Positions 57,301 to 64,000 of a stretch of DNA of 64,000 nucleotides are shown one piece after another (the first letter of the stretch is position 1; each line of letters begins with the position of its first letter). Source of the DNA: Sphagnum magellanicum (Eukaryota > Streptophyta > Sphagnopsida > Sphagnales > Sphagnaceae); assembly GCA_021904315.1 (NCBI GenBank), contig CM038923.1, forward strand, positions 1,674,001-1,738,000, in the 5' to 3' direction. The position numbers and the translations under genes were made by a program. The notes beneath the pieces were generated by a model that saw nothing but the letters and a program-made list of their open reading frames with translations, made no database searches and was not told the origin of the DNA.

Positions 57301-57863
57301 ACCTAACCTAGGTTTGGGCTTAGCTTAAGTCCAAACTTAGTTTAGGTTTGGGTCTAGCTTAAGTTCAGCCCTAGCTTAGGTGATATGTAACTTATGTGGG
57401 CCACGTGCCAACAAATTACATATTAGATACTAGGGCCATGTGTCAACAAATTATTGGTTAGATTTTGGGGCCACATGTCAACAAACTATTAGCTAGACTT
57501 TTTACCTAACATAGTTGTAACATACTTGAAAACATAGTTAGAACATAATTGAAATTTAAATTCAAAATTTGATGATGTCATGATTTATTAATGGATGAAA
57601 TTCATTTAGTGGGAAGTTATAGTCAAAAACAACTTTCAGTTGTAATAGTGGAATCATTCCCAACTTAAATCGTCAAAAGTGGTTATTATTGTGGTGCTAA
57701 CACGTGGTCGTTGTTTTCGACTGTAATTTCATTTTTTACTCTTGTGGTCAACAATTGAAAAAAATAGATTGTAATTGAAAAAAAAATTATAGTTGAAAAG
57801 GTCATTTTCAACTATAATTGTAAGTTGGAAATGTAGTAAAAAAAAAAGGGTTCTCTACTAATG
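54353..57863. mobile_element. Non-coding CACTA-like element (3511 bp)
   Basis: The left end is CACTAGTAGAATACCCTTTTT and the right end, reversed, CATTAGTAGAGAACCCTTTTT. It is flanked by an exact 3-bp duplication gga (54350-54352 and 57864-57866). Near both ends are repeated motifs around ttttcaacta(t/c)a, as expected of subterminal transposase-binding repeats. The interior is very AT-rich (54780-56420), with no transposase or other frame. From 57260 to 57500 are short repeats (cctaggtttgggcttagctt and ggccatgtgtcaacaaatta types). A non-autonomous element. Confidence 0.8.
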
Positions 57864-57973
57864 GGAATAACTTTTAAATATTTTGGCAACGAAAGACTCA
57901 GTAGTGAACTAAGGAAGAAATCCTCATGGGTGAAAAAAAGAATTGTCCTCTACCTTCGAAACAACCAATCTCC

Positions 57974-57991
57974 ACTACTAGAATTTCTAGT
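57974..57991 (+). repeat. Isolated CACTA-type terminus
   Basis: CACTACTAGAATTTCTAG resembles the termini of the other CACTA-type elements here, but no matching inverted end was found downstream. Probably a broken element or a chance match. Confidence 0.35.
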
Positions 57992-58226
57992 TTTTTTTAC
58001 TATAAATTTTGGTCAAAAAAGACCCATTTTGGGTAGGTGTCAAAAAAACCTCCTAGTCATTTTGGACAAATTGTTTTGAACCTATCCATTGTGACTAGGC
58101 TATGTATTTTTTTACTAGTCATTTCGACTAGTATTTTTGATTAATAATTTTGATTAGTATTTTTGCTTAGTCAATATAACAATCAAATGATTTTTTGATT
58201 GGTCAAACACCATTTTTACTAAGCAA

Positions 58227-58408
58227 ATGCCATGTGGCATTTAAATAGTGGCCACCCAAGTTAAGTTACGTGGCATCTAAACAATGGTCACCTAGGTTAT
58301 ACCACATGGCATTTAAATATTGGCCATCATGTGACATTTAAACATGGCCATCTAGACTATGCCATTTGGCCTTTAAACATTGGCCACTAGGTTATGCCAT
58401 GTGGATAA
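58227..58408. repeat. Short tandem repeat, unit about 45-50 bp
   Basis: Four imperfect units around gccatgtggcatttaaa(t/c)a(g/t)tggcca(c/t)c followed by (t/a)aggtta. No coding content. Similar phrases (ggccatgtgtcaacaaatta) occur inside the neighbouring CACTA-like element. Confidence 0.7.
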
Positions 58409-58446
58409 AATTTAAACAACATAGGTTAAGCCTATGATTAAATACT

Positions 58447-58619
58447 TACTGTCGTGATGTGTAGTGTTGTGACATACGATGTCGTAAAGGTGTAAATTCA
58501 TAGTAAACTCTATTAAACAAAAAGACTAAAACTAGTCAAAGGTAAAAACTAATCAACCAAAAAAAGATGCACGCACATATATATACAACGCACAAGATGA
58601 GGTTGAGATGAAATTCTCA
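58447..58619 (-). mobile_element. Truncated second LTR abutting the gypsy LTR
   Basis: The minus strand starts TGAGAATTTCATCTCAACC and matches the first 170 bp of the LTR at 58620-59130 (shared gactaaaact, ctaatcaaccaaaaaaagatg, cacatatatata). It begins exactly where the neighbouring LTR ends, without spacer, and stops matching near 58447. Confidence 0.7.
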
Positions 58620-59130
58620 TGTATTAAATTACAAATAAAAGAAAGAAAACATAATGTATGTAAATGGTGGCCGTGCAATAGCTGTCATAAGCACCTAGAA
58701 ATCCAATTTGATTATGGAGGAAACTTTCTCAACAAAGGAATTCTAGAAAAACTAACAAGAGAAGGGAAAAACTTGGCCTTTTATACAGCCGCCAACAAGC
58801 TCAAACCCTAAACAAGCCTAAACCCTAAAACACTTAATAACGTATAGTAACCTACGAACGTACATTAACCTTAAGAGCGTACATTAACCCTAAAAGGCAT
58901 GAATGGCATGCCCGTAACCGGCTGTCATGTATGAGGCCATGCATACGGGCATGATAGCTGTCATGACATGTAGTGTCGTGATTTACGATGTTGTGAGGGT
59001 GTAAATCCATAGTAAACTCTTTTTTAAAAAAAGACTAAAACTAATCAAAGGTAGAAACTAATCAACCAAAAAAAGATGCATGCACATATATATATACAAT
59101 GCATAAGAGGAGGTTGAAATGAAATTTTCA
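58620..59130 (-). mobile_element. Gypsy-1 3' LTR (511 bp)
   Basis: On the minus strand it starts TGAAAATTTCATTTC after a G-rich tract (CTAGGGGGGTTACA) downstream of the gypsy Pol and ends TTTAATACA. A TATA box is at 58777-58785. Placement of the start is uncertain by about 4 bp because TACA precedes both copies. Confidence 0.7.
58777..58785 (-). promoter_or_regulatory. TATA box of the Gypsy-1 LTR
   Basis: The minus strand reads TATAAAAGG, preceded by GGCTG, about 345 bp into the LTR: a good plant TATA match in the expected U3 position. Confidence 0.65.
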
Positions 59131-59183
59131 TGTAACCCCCCTAGACCTGAACCAAGAAAAGCGTGGCATGGTTTGAATAGAAA

Positions 59184-59402
59184 TCAAAGTGTTGCAAAAG
59201 AACATCCTAAATAATACCAAATGCCGGCGGGAATTTGAATGAGCTCTAGCTTGAAGCAGAATAGATGGTATCCACCATTACAATTATTGCAAAGTAGCAT
59301 ATGATTAACATTGTTTGTCCTTTGACATATTTGACATGGATAGTAAGTGGAAGAATTTAAATCGACGTGATGATGGTAGGATTTAAGTTTGGTAGGTGGC
59401 AA
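59184..59402 (-). pseudogene. PHD finger at the C-terminus of Gypsy-1 Pol
   Basis: The frame reads CQICQRTNN, then LLCNNCNGGYHLFCF, then IPAGIWYYLGC. This is the Cys4-His-Cys3 order of a PHD finger (C-x2-C, C-x2-C, x4-H-x2-C, W-x3-C). PHD fingers commonly read histone tails. Placed after integrase, it may have guided integration (inference). The final cysteine pair is incomplete, as only one clear Cys follows the Trp. Zinc-finger identification is good; function in this copy is lost. Confidence 0.75.
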
Positions 59403-59600
59403 GGCACACGATTTTTGGAGTGATCTTGAATTGTGTGTTCGTTAGCTCCTTGCAACTCTAACACACCTGAAGGCCTGATTGCTTTAATCCTCAAGATAGT
59501 GTGATTGAAAGAAGTGTTTAGAGTATCATTAGGTTGCCATTGGAAATACACAAAGTCAGTAACATCAAATTGTTTCACCTTAGGTTTGCAATTGCCACTT
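59357..59600 (-). pseudogene. Gypsy-1 integrase C-terminal (GPY/F-like) module
   Basis: The frame reads FDVTDFVYFQWQPNDTLN, ILRIKAIRPSGVLELQG and VPCHLPNLNPT. This resembles the post-integrase module that precedes PHD fingers in some plant and algal gypsy elements. It overlaps the PHD frame by a frameshift near 59380. Confidence 0.7.
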
Positions 59601-60521
59601 CGTGTGTGTGTGTATACTTTAAGGTGTCTCGATGTTATGCAATGGACAAGTTTTCCATGGCCATGGCCATGGGCATAACCCTCTTGAATATAGCAACCTT
59701 TTCTGCAATGACCCTAGCCCAAGTGGCTAGGGAGTCCAAGTCCACAACCTAGTCCATTTGAATAGCAATGGAAAAGGGTGGAATGGGATGTCTTCCAAAA
59801 AGTAGAAAGTAAGGAAAGAAATGGGACAAAGAGGTGTGTTTGGACATCCTATAACCCATGGCAATGTAAGGTAGGGCCAAGTCTTAATCCTCTTTGTTCT
59901 TAGTGAAGCAAATTTTTCGAAGTCCTTTCTTACATGTCTAAACCATCCTTTATGCAAGACCATTAGCTTGGGGATGATCCCTTGAAGTCCGGCGATGGTC
60001 AATGAGAACATGATCAAATAGGTCTTAGAATTCTCCTTTGAATTCTGATTTTTAATCAATAAGGCATTCAACACAAGCCCCAAACCTACTTAAGACTTGT
60101 CACTACTAGAAATTTTGTCTTTTGTAACTTGTCTTATGTAACTAAAAAATCTCACATGTAACTATTTTGGAGTTGCATGCAACATGTGCAGTTGCATGCG
60201 ACATTTTTTAGTTGCATAAGACAAGTTGCAAAAGACAAAATTTCTAGTAGTGTGTTGTAAGAAAGCCTGGTTGGTGCTATGTGATGACTTGTTCGACAAT
60301 GCTACAAGCTCGACCCACTTTGAAAAATGCCCAATCATAATCATGATGTAGACATGACCCTTGGAGGTTTGTGGTAACTCTTTAGCTAAATCACATGACC
60401 AACAATGGAACATGCCTTGAATAGGGAATGGCAAAAGCGTGAACTGTTGAGAGGAGAAGGAAATTCTCAGTCTATCACATTGTTCACACCTAACAATGAC
60501 ATCTTGGACTTGAGCATACAT
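59601..60521 (-). pseudogene. Gypsy-1 integrase, split by a MITE
   Basis: The zinc-binding end appears as QVQDVIVRCEQCDRL (60505-60455). The core continues FHCWSCDLAKELPQTSKGHVY and MIGHFSKWVELVALSNKSS down to 60253. After the MITE come heavily frameshifted pieces (LIKNQNSKENSKTYL, DFEKFASLRTKRIKTWPYL). The expected first aspartate position (WSCDLAKELP) is recognisable, but the remaining catalytic residues could not all be placed. Confidence 0.75.
60101..60252. mobile_element. CACTA-type MITE (152 bp), near-perfect hairpin
   Basis: The ends are CACTACTAGAAATTTTGTCT and its reverse complement. The 3-bp duplication tgt is exact on both sides (60098-60100 and 60253-60255). The two arms pair for most of the length with few mismatches. 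It is inserted into the Gypsy-1 integrase and has no coding capacity. Confidence 0.92.
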
Positions 60522-61191
60522 ACCTCTCCAATGGTAATGAAGAGCGAGAAGGCTATAAGTACACTTAACTCCAAAGTGTCCAAGTTCTGAGTGTACCTTC
60601 TAAATAAGACCAAGTCGTTCATGTGGTGGAGGAACCACTCTATCGCCTTGTGGTAAGCATCGGATGGAGTGGTTGTCCTTCCATGAATAGCGTTTGGACC
60701 ATTGTTGTATGCGATCCCAATGACTTGATGTAATTTGAGGAGGGTATTCCCCATGTTGAAAAAACTTCAAAATGTCCAAGTCCTCCCATATATCCACAAT
60801 GGGATGCTCAACTAGATTACATTGCAGTAATGCAAGATAATTAGATGCATAAGATACATGTATTACTGGAATTTGGTTGAAGTCTTGCTTGGCTTCTAAG
60901 AAATCTTCAAAGGTAATGAGGGGTCTTCGCAACATGGTATCAGTGTTTTAATGTGTAATACTAGGTTGGTGAATAACCTTGAATTCATACTCCTAAAGTA
61001 TAAGTGCCCAATGAACTAATTTACCACTAAGCTTGTCGTTGGTCATCAACCATTTGATAAGCTAGTGGTCGATATACAAAGTGAACTCGGTGCCATAAAG
61101 ATAGGGCCTAAAATGTATGATGACCCATATAACAGCAAGACACTCCCCCTTGTATGAAGAGTAGTTGCTCTTAGCCTTGTTATTACTTTAG
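60522..61191 (-). pseudogene. Gypsy-1 RNase H (C-terminal part) and linker to integrase
   Basis: The minus strand from 61191 reads KSNYSSYKGECLAVIWVI, FRPYLYGTEFTLYIDH, PLIKWLMTNDKLSGKLVHWA and YEFKVIHQP, the usual gypsy RNase H end. A linker with DILKFFQHGEYP follows. Several stops are present (for example after YIDH). It continues the RNase H that starts at 63714, beyond the family-1 insertion. Confidence 0.85.
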
Positions 61192-61529
61192 GATGTTGTG
61201 AGGAATTTTTGCACACCTTCACCATTAAGATATGCACTCACAAAAAACTTGGTTGGAAGTGGAACTACTATGTAGTTGTAGTCTAACACATAAGGTGGTT
61301 CAAGGTAAGTAATGAAATCCACTAAGGATCTAATGCCTTGTGTCCAACATCTACACATAACATCCTAATCTAACATGCATTGGATTTTTGAAAAGCTAAT
61401 CTAAGGAGCCATGGTATGAAATCTCATAAGGTTTTTGTTTTAATTTTGTTTTAATTTTTTTATCAAGAGTTAAACTTGAACTAGAAACCACTTTGCTTAG
61501 ATTGAAGAAAAAAACAGACAATTCAACCC

Positions 61530-61890
61530 CCTCTACTTCCAACAAGTGTAGCTCCCTTACAGCAACTCCGATGATGCTGAAATTTTGGGAGAACCTTCCA
61601 CACCTTCCAAACTAAAATTGATTTAATTTTGACAAAAATCCAATGGTGGCTTTGGGAGGAAAAATTAATTGAACTAAGAATCCAGAGGCTTTATCATGGA
61701 AATCTTCCCATGGACTCCAGCACAACACCCTCTACTTCCAACAAGTGTAACTCCCTTACAGCAACTCCGATGATGCTGAAATTTTGGGAAAACCTTCCAC
61801 ACCTTCCAAACTAAAACTGATTTAATTTTGACACAAATCCAACAGTGGATTTGGGAGGAACAATTAATTGAACAAAAATTCCAAAGGCTT
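61530..61890 (+). repeat. Internal 199-bp tandem duplication in family-1 copy 2
   Basis: Two units start near 61531 and 61730, sharing cttccaacaagtgta, actccgatgatgctgaaat and ccttccacaccttccaaact almost exactly. Confidence 0.85.
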
Positions 61891-62692
61891 TGCTACAAGT
61901 ACTTGTTACACACAACTTCCTTCCCTGTTTGATTTTTGCACACTCCTTTTCCATGAACACCTCTTCACACATAAGGACTAAACATTCTTCCTCACACTTC
62001 CTCCTCCTCTTTCTTTTCTTCCTTCATACACCCAATACCTTCTCCCTTGGTAAGCCTCCATGACCTTCCTTGAGCTTGTTCCCCTTGTCCAATGAAAGTT
62101 TTGCAATCCCTTGTTCCAATAAATGGCCTCCTCATCCTTCTGGAGCCAATGAGAATAGAGAATAAATTGCCATCTAACTGAGTTTAGGATGAAAATTATT
62201 GGGCCCAATGAGACACAAGGAAAATTCCATCCTCCAATCAAATAGGATGACAATCTTCATGACTAATGGGATTGGAGGATTCATCCCTTCCTTTATCTTG
62301 GATATCTTGATGAGGTCTCTTGAACTTGATCCTTATCCTTTCCGTCCGTTGACCTTCACATCCTAATTCTTCATCCTAATTACTTCAAGTAACTAACTAC
62401 TAGGATAGTTTATCGGTAGTAACTAGTAACGTCCTTGAATTCTTACTTGACTAATTCAATGGTTGAATTAACATTCCCTTGTACTATTTACTTTCTTTAT
62501 ATTCCTTACCTATTTATTTTACCATGCACTAGTTAACTATGTAGTACATAGTAAATTGGAAGTAAATTTGCACCACAAAAACCTCCACATACTTCTAGAT
62601 TCGCCATCGAAATTAGGGTTTGATGAATCCCTTAGATCGAGTTTTCATGAAGTTTCGCCGTCACTCCCACACCTTACGCCTACCCTAATTTG

Positions 62693-62704
62693 TTAAATAA
62701 AAAG
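62693..62704 (+). promoter_or_regulatory. TATA-like box of family-1 copy 2
   Basis: TTAAATAAAAAGG-like sequence 73 bp before the ORF ATG, identical in place to copy 1. Between it and the ATG are a gtaagt (near 62718) and a gatgcag followed by gtgag (near 62757-62767). These could act as splice sites, but the spacing is short. Confidence 0.5.
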
Positions 62705-62776
62705 GCCTCACCCCCGTAAGTACCACATTGTTTGTACTACCTTTTTGGTTTTTGTTGATGCAGGTGAGAACTAATC

Positions 62777-63190
62777 ATGGCGGATGATGTCGCTACGCCT
62801 TCGAATCCTCTAGTTGCACTAGTAGAACAGGAAGAGCTTGAAGAAGCATCATTCAACGTGATTGTTTCTTAACGGCCGCGCGAAGAAGAACCGCTTAGGC
62901 GAGTGGTGCACACTCGAGTCGATCGTTCGGTATGGGATCGTCGATTGTCTCCTAACCCACATGCTTTAGCAATTTATTTAGAATTCGTTCCTGCTCGTGA
63001 AGCCGCGCCAGAAAGGTTCGAAGAGTGTCAATGTGAAAACGATGATGTCCGTCTCCATTGTCGAACGTGGGTTCCCGGTGATGGCCATTATCGTTGTCTA
63101 CGAGGGCCAATCAACCCCCTTCCCATGGAGCATCGAGCCGAGTACCTCGCTCGCACCATTCGTTGCATTCTAGATTTTTTGCAATTGTGA
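62777..63190 (+). pseudogene. Conserved LTR-borne ORF, copy 2 (best preserved, unknown protein)
   Basis: The frame of 138 codons, from ATG (ADDVATPSNPLVALVEQEEL) to TGA at 63188-63190, has a single stop, TAA at 62870-62872, where copy 1 has CAA. Regions in order: proline/acid-rich N-terminus (1-30), basic patch RPREEEPLRRVVHTR (32-46), WDRRLSPNPHALAIYLEFVP (50-69), cysteine cluster EECQCENDDVRLHCRTW (79-95), GDGHYRCLRGPINPLP (98-113) and a helix-like end RAEYLARTIRCILDFLQL. No signal peptide or membrane segment. No family recognised. Codons and frame agree with copies 1 and 3, while the lesions differ. Confidence 0.7.
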
Positions 63191-63714
63191 TCTATCTTTT
63201 AAGTCGGTTATAAAGTTGTAATTCACTTTAGGCTACTGAGGCGGAAATGTTAATATTGAAGTTTGAATTGATTTTATTTTAAAAGTCTGATAGAAGTGAA
63301 ACTAAATAAAGATGTACTAGGACTACATCCTAAAAATCTTACAAGTACATCATTAGTGCTTGAAGATTCTTCTATAGACTAACTTAACCTTGTTATGGCG
63401 AAATGTTATTGTTAATTATGGGCTTGTATTCCCTATATATCAATAAATCACATCTAATTCTACATCCCCTTTCCTTTCTCTCCAACATAAAAGGGATAAT
63501 GTACTTTAAAAGGTTTACTAGGTGCTTAACTGATGAAGCGTTACATCAACTGAAATAAAGAAGTACTATATGCCTAGAAATATCACAAAAGCTGATTCAA
63601 CTATTAATAATCACTACTTGAAGGCTTATAAGCATTCAAATCATTAGTACTAAGGAAAATTACGAAACTAAAACTTAACTAATTGTTGAGGTATAATCCA
63701 TGGCTCACAGATGC

Positions 63715-64000
63715 ATAGGCAATAACATATTCCTTGCCTTCTTCATCAAGTTGGCCAAGAATAGCACCAATACCAAGAGCACTCCAGTTAGTGTGTAGAA
63801 TGAAAACCTTGTTGAAATCAAGGATCTCAGAATGGGGAATTCTGAAAACTTTTCCTTGAATGTGTCGAAAGCTTCCTGAGCCTCTTCACTCCATGTCCAA
63901 GCAACATCTTTCTTTAACAATGCATAGAGAGAATGAATAATAGTATTAAAGTCTTGGACATAAATCCTATAGTAATTACATAGTCTGATGAAGCTCTTCA
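63715..64000 (-). pseudogene. Gypsy-1 reverse transcriptase end and RNase H start
   Basis: The minus strand from 64000 reads KSFIRLCNYYRIYVQDFNT and LYALLKKDVAWTWSEEAQEA, then FDTFKEKFSEFPILR. After a one-base frameshift near 63810 it reads FNKVFILHTNWSALGIGAIL and EGKEYVIAYAS. These are the conserved end of gypsy reverse transcriptase (FLGLxNYYRRF) and the start of RNase H. Interrupted at 63709 by family-1 copy 2. Confidence 0.88.

Larger units (their letters stand above)
61197..63709 (+). mobile_element. Family-1 solo LTR-like element, copy 2 (2513 bp)
   Basis: It starts TGTGAGGAAT and ends ATGGCTCACA. The flanking 5-mers gatgt (61192-61196) and gatgc (63710-63714) form a target duplication with one transition. 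It splits the Gypsy-1 RNase H between EYVIAYAS and SNNKAKSNYSS, and removing it rejoins them. It aligns with copy 1 end to end and has the internal 199-bp duplication, TATA-like box, ORF and AATAAA. Confidence 0.85.
59131..64000 (-). mobile_element. Gypsy-1: Ty3/gypsy element with PHD-finger Pol, continues beyond window
   Basis: Minus-strand domains in order from the window end are reverse transcriptase end, RNase H, integrase, integrase C-terminal module and PHD finger, then the 3' LTR. Reverse transcriptase followed by RNase H and integrase is the gypsy order. It is interrupted by family-1 copy 2 (61197-63709) and a MITE (60101-60252). Many stops and frameshifts show it is old. Gag and the 5' LTR should lie right of the window. 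Confidence 0.88.

Noticed and set aside
57974-57991. Start of a third CACTA-like element
   Set aside because: No matching inverted end or 3-bp duplication found downstream.
58618-58811. 67-codon frame in the gypsy LTR as a second LTR-encoded protein
   Set aside because: It lies antisense to the element, is short and has no second copy to show conservation.
1-64000. CRISPR arrays, rRNA or tRNA genes, bacterial operons
   Set aside because: The only regular repeats are satellites and minisatellites of plant type; no tRNA cloverleaf or rRNA segment was recognised by eye, and gene structure is eukaryotic.

Overview
The window looks like a piece of a large, repeat-rich land-plant nuclear genome. 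The evidence is Ty1/copia and Ty3/gypsy retrotransposons, CACTA-type DNA transposons with 3-bp target duplications, an initiator-tRNA(Met) type primer-binding site, and fragments of typical plant genes with spliced exons. The species cannot be fixed from sequence; a gymnosperm or other large-genome plant is my inference from the low gene density and thick nesting of old elements. Many lesions are C-to-T or G-to-A, as expected from methylated, silenced repeats.

Layout. 1-8365 is a decayed Copia element (Copia-1, plus strand; its 5' LTR lies left of the window). It carries two later insertions: a 2.67-kb solo LTR of family 1 (2236-4909) and a 0.97-kb solo LTR of family 2 (5299-6270). Copia-1 itself sits inside a second Copia (Copia-2, minus strand, 8366 to about 11760). 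A second family-2 solo LTR lies at 11977-12798. About 6 kb of AT-rich DNA follows, with one Copia LTR remnant. At 18793-23101 is a fairly young gag-only LTR element (TR-GAG/LARD type) with 809-bp LTRs, PBS, polypurine tract, target duplication and one long gag frame broken by two TAG codons.

The gene-like island is 26.8-35.7 kb: a multi-exon DUF863-family gene (plus strand, 27835-31084, one apparent frameshift) and a decaying ATP-dependent phosphofructokinase copy (minus strand, 32855-35710). After it come a third Copia remnant (36.4-38.6 kb) and a broken transposase-like gene (39.5-45.1 kb, probably Mutator-like) split by a third family-1 copy at 41166-43510.

From 45.3 to 51.8 kb one degenerate tandem array (unit about 125 bp) is cut twice: by a family-2 solo LTR (45939-46585) and by a 4.2-kb CACTA-like transposon (46786-50999). 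That transposon carries a multi-exon piece of the 26S proteasome ATPase gene RPT2. A 60-bp tandem array (53.3-53.8 kb) and a second non-coding CACTA-like element (54353-57863, TSD GGA) follow. The right end (58.4-64 kb, minus strand) is a gypsy element whose Pol ends in a PHD finger. It is broken by a 152-bp CACTA-type MITE and by another family-1 copy (61197-63709).

The most unusual feature is family 1: three TSD-flanked, 2.3-2.7-kb, TG...CA-bounded copies that each carry, behind a TATA-like box, the same roughly 137-residue reading frame (conserved motifs ECQCE, GHYR, RTIR, ILxFLQL). Each copy has its own different disabling mutations, so the ancestral frame was intact. I do not recognise this protein. 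No gene in the window obviously cooperates with another; the interactions visible are insertional (nesting) rather than operon-like.
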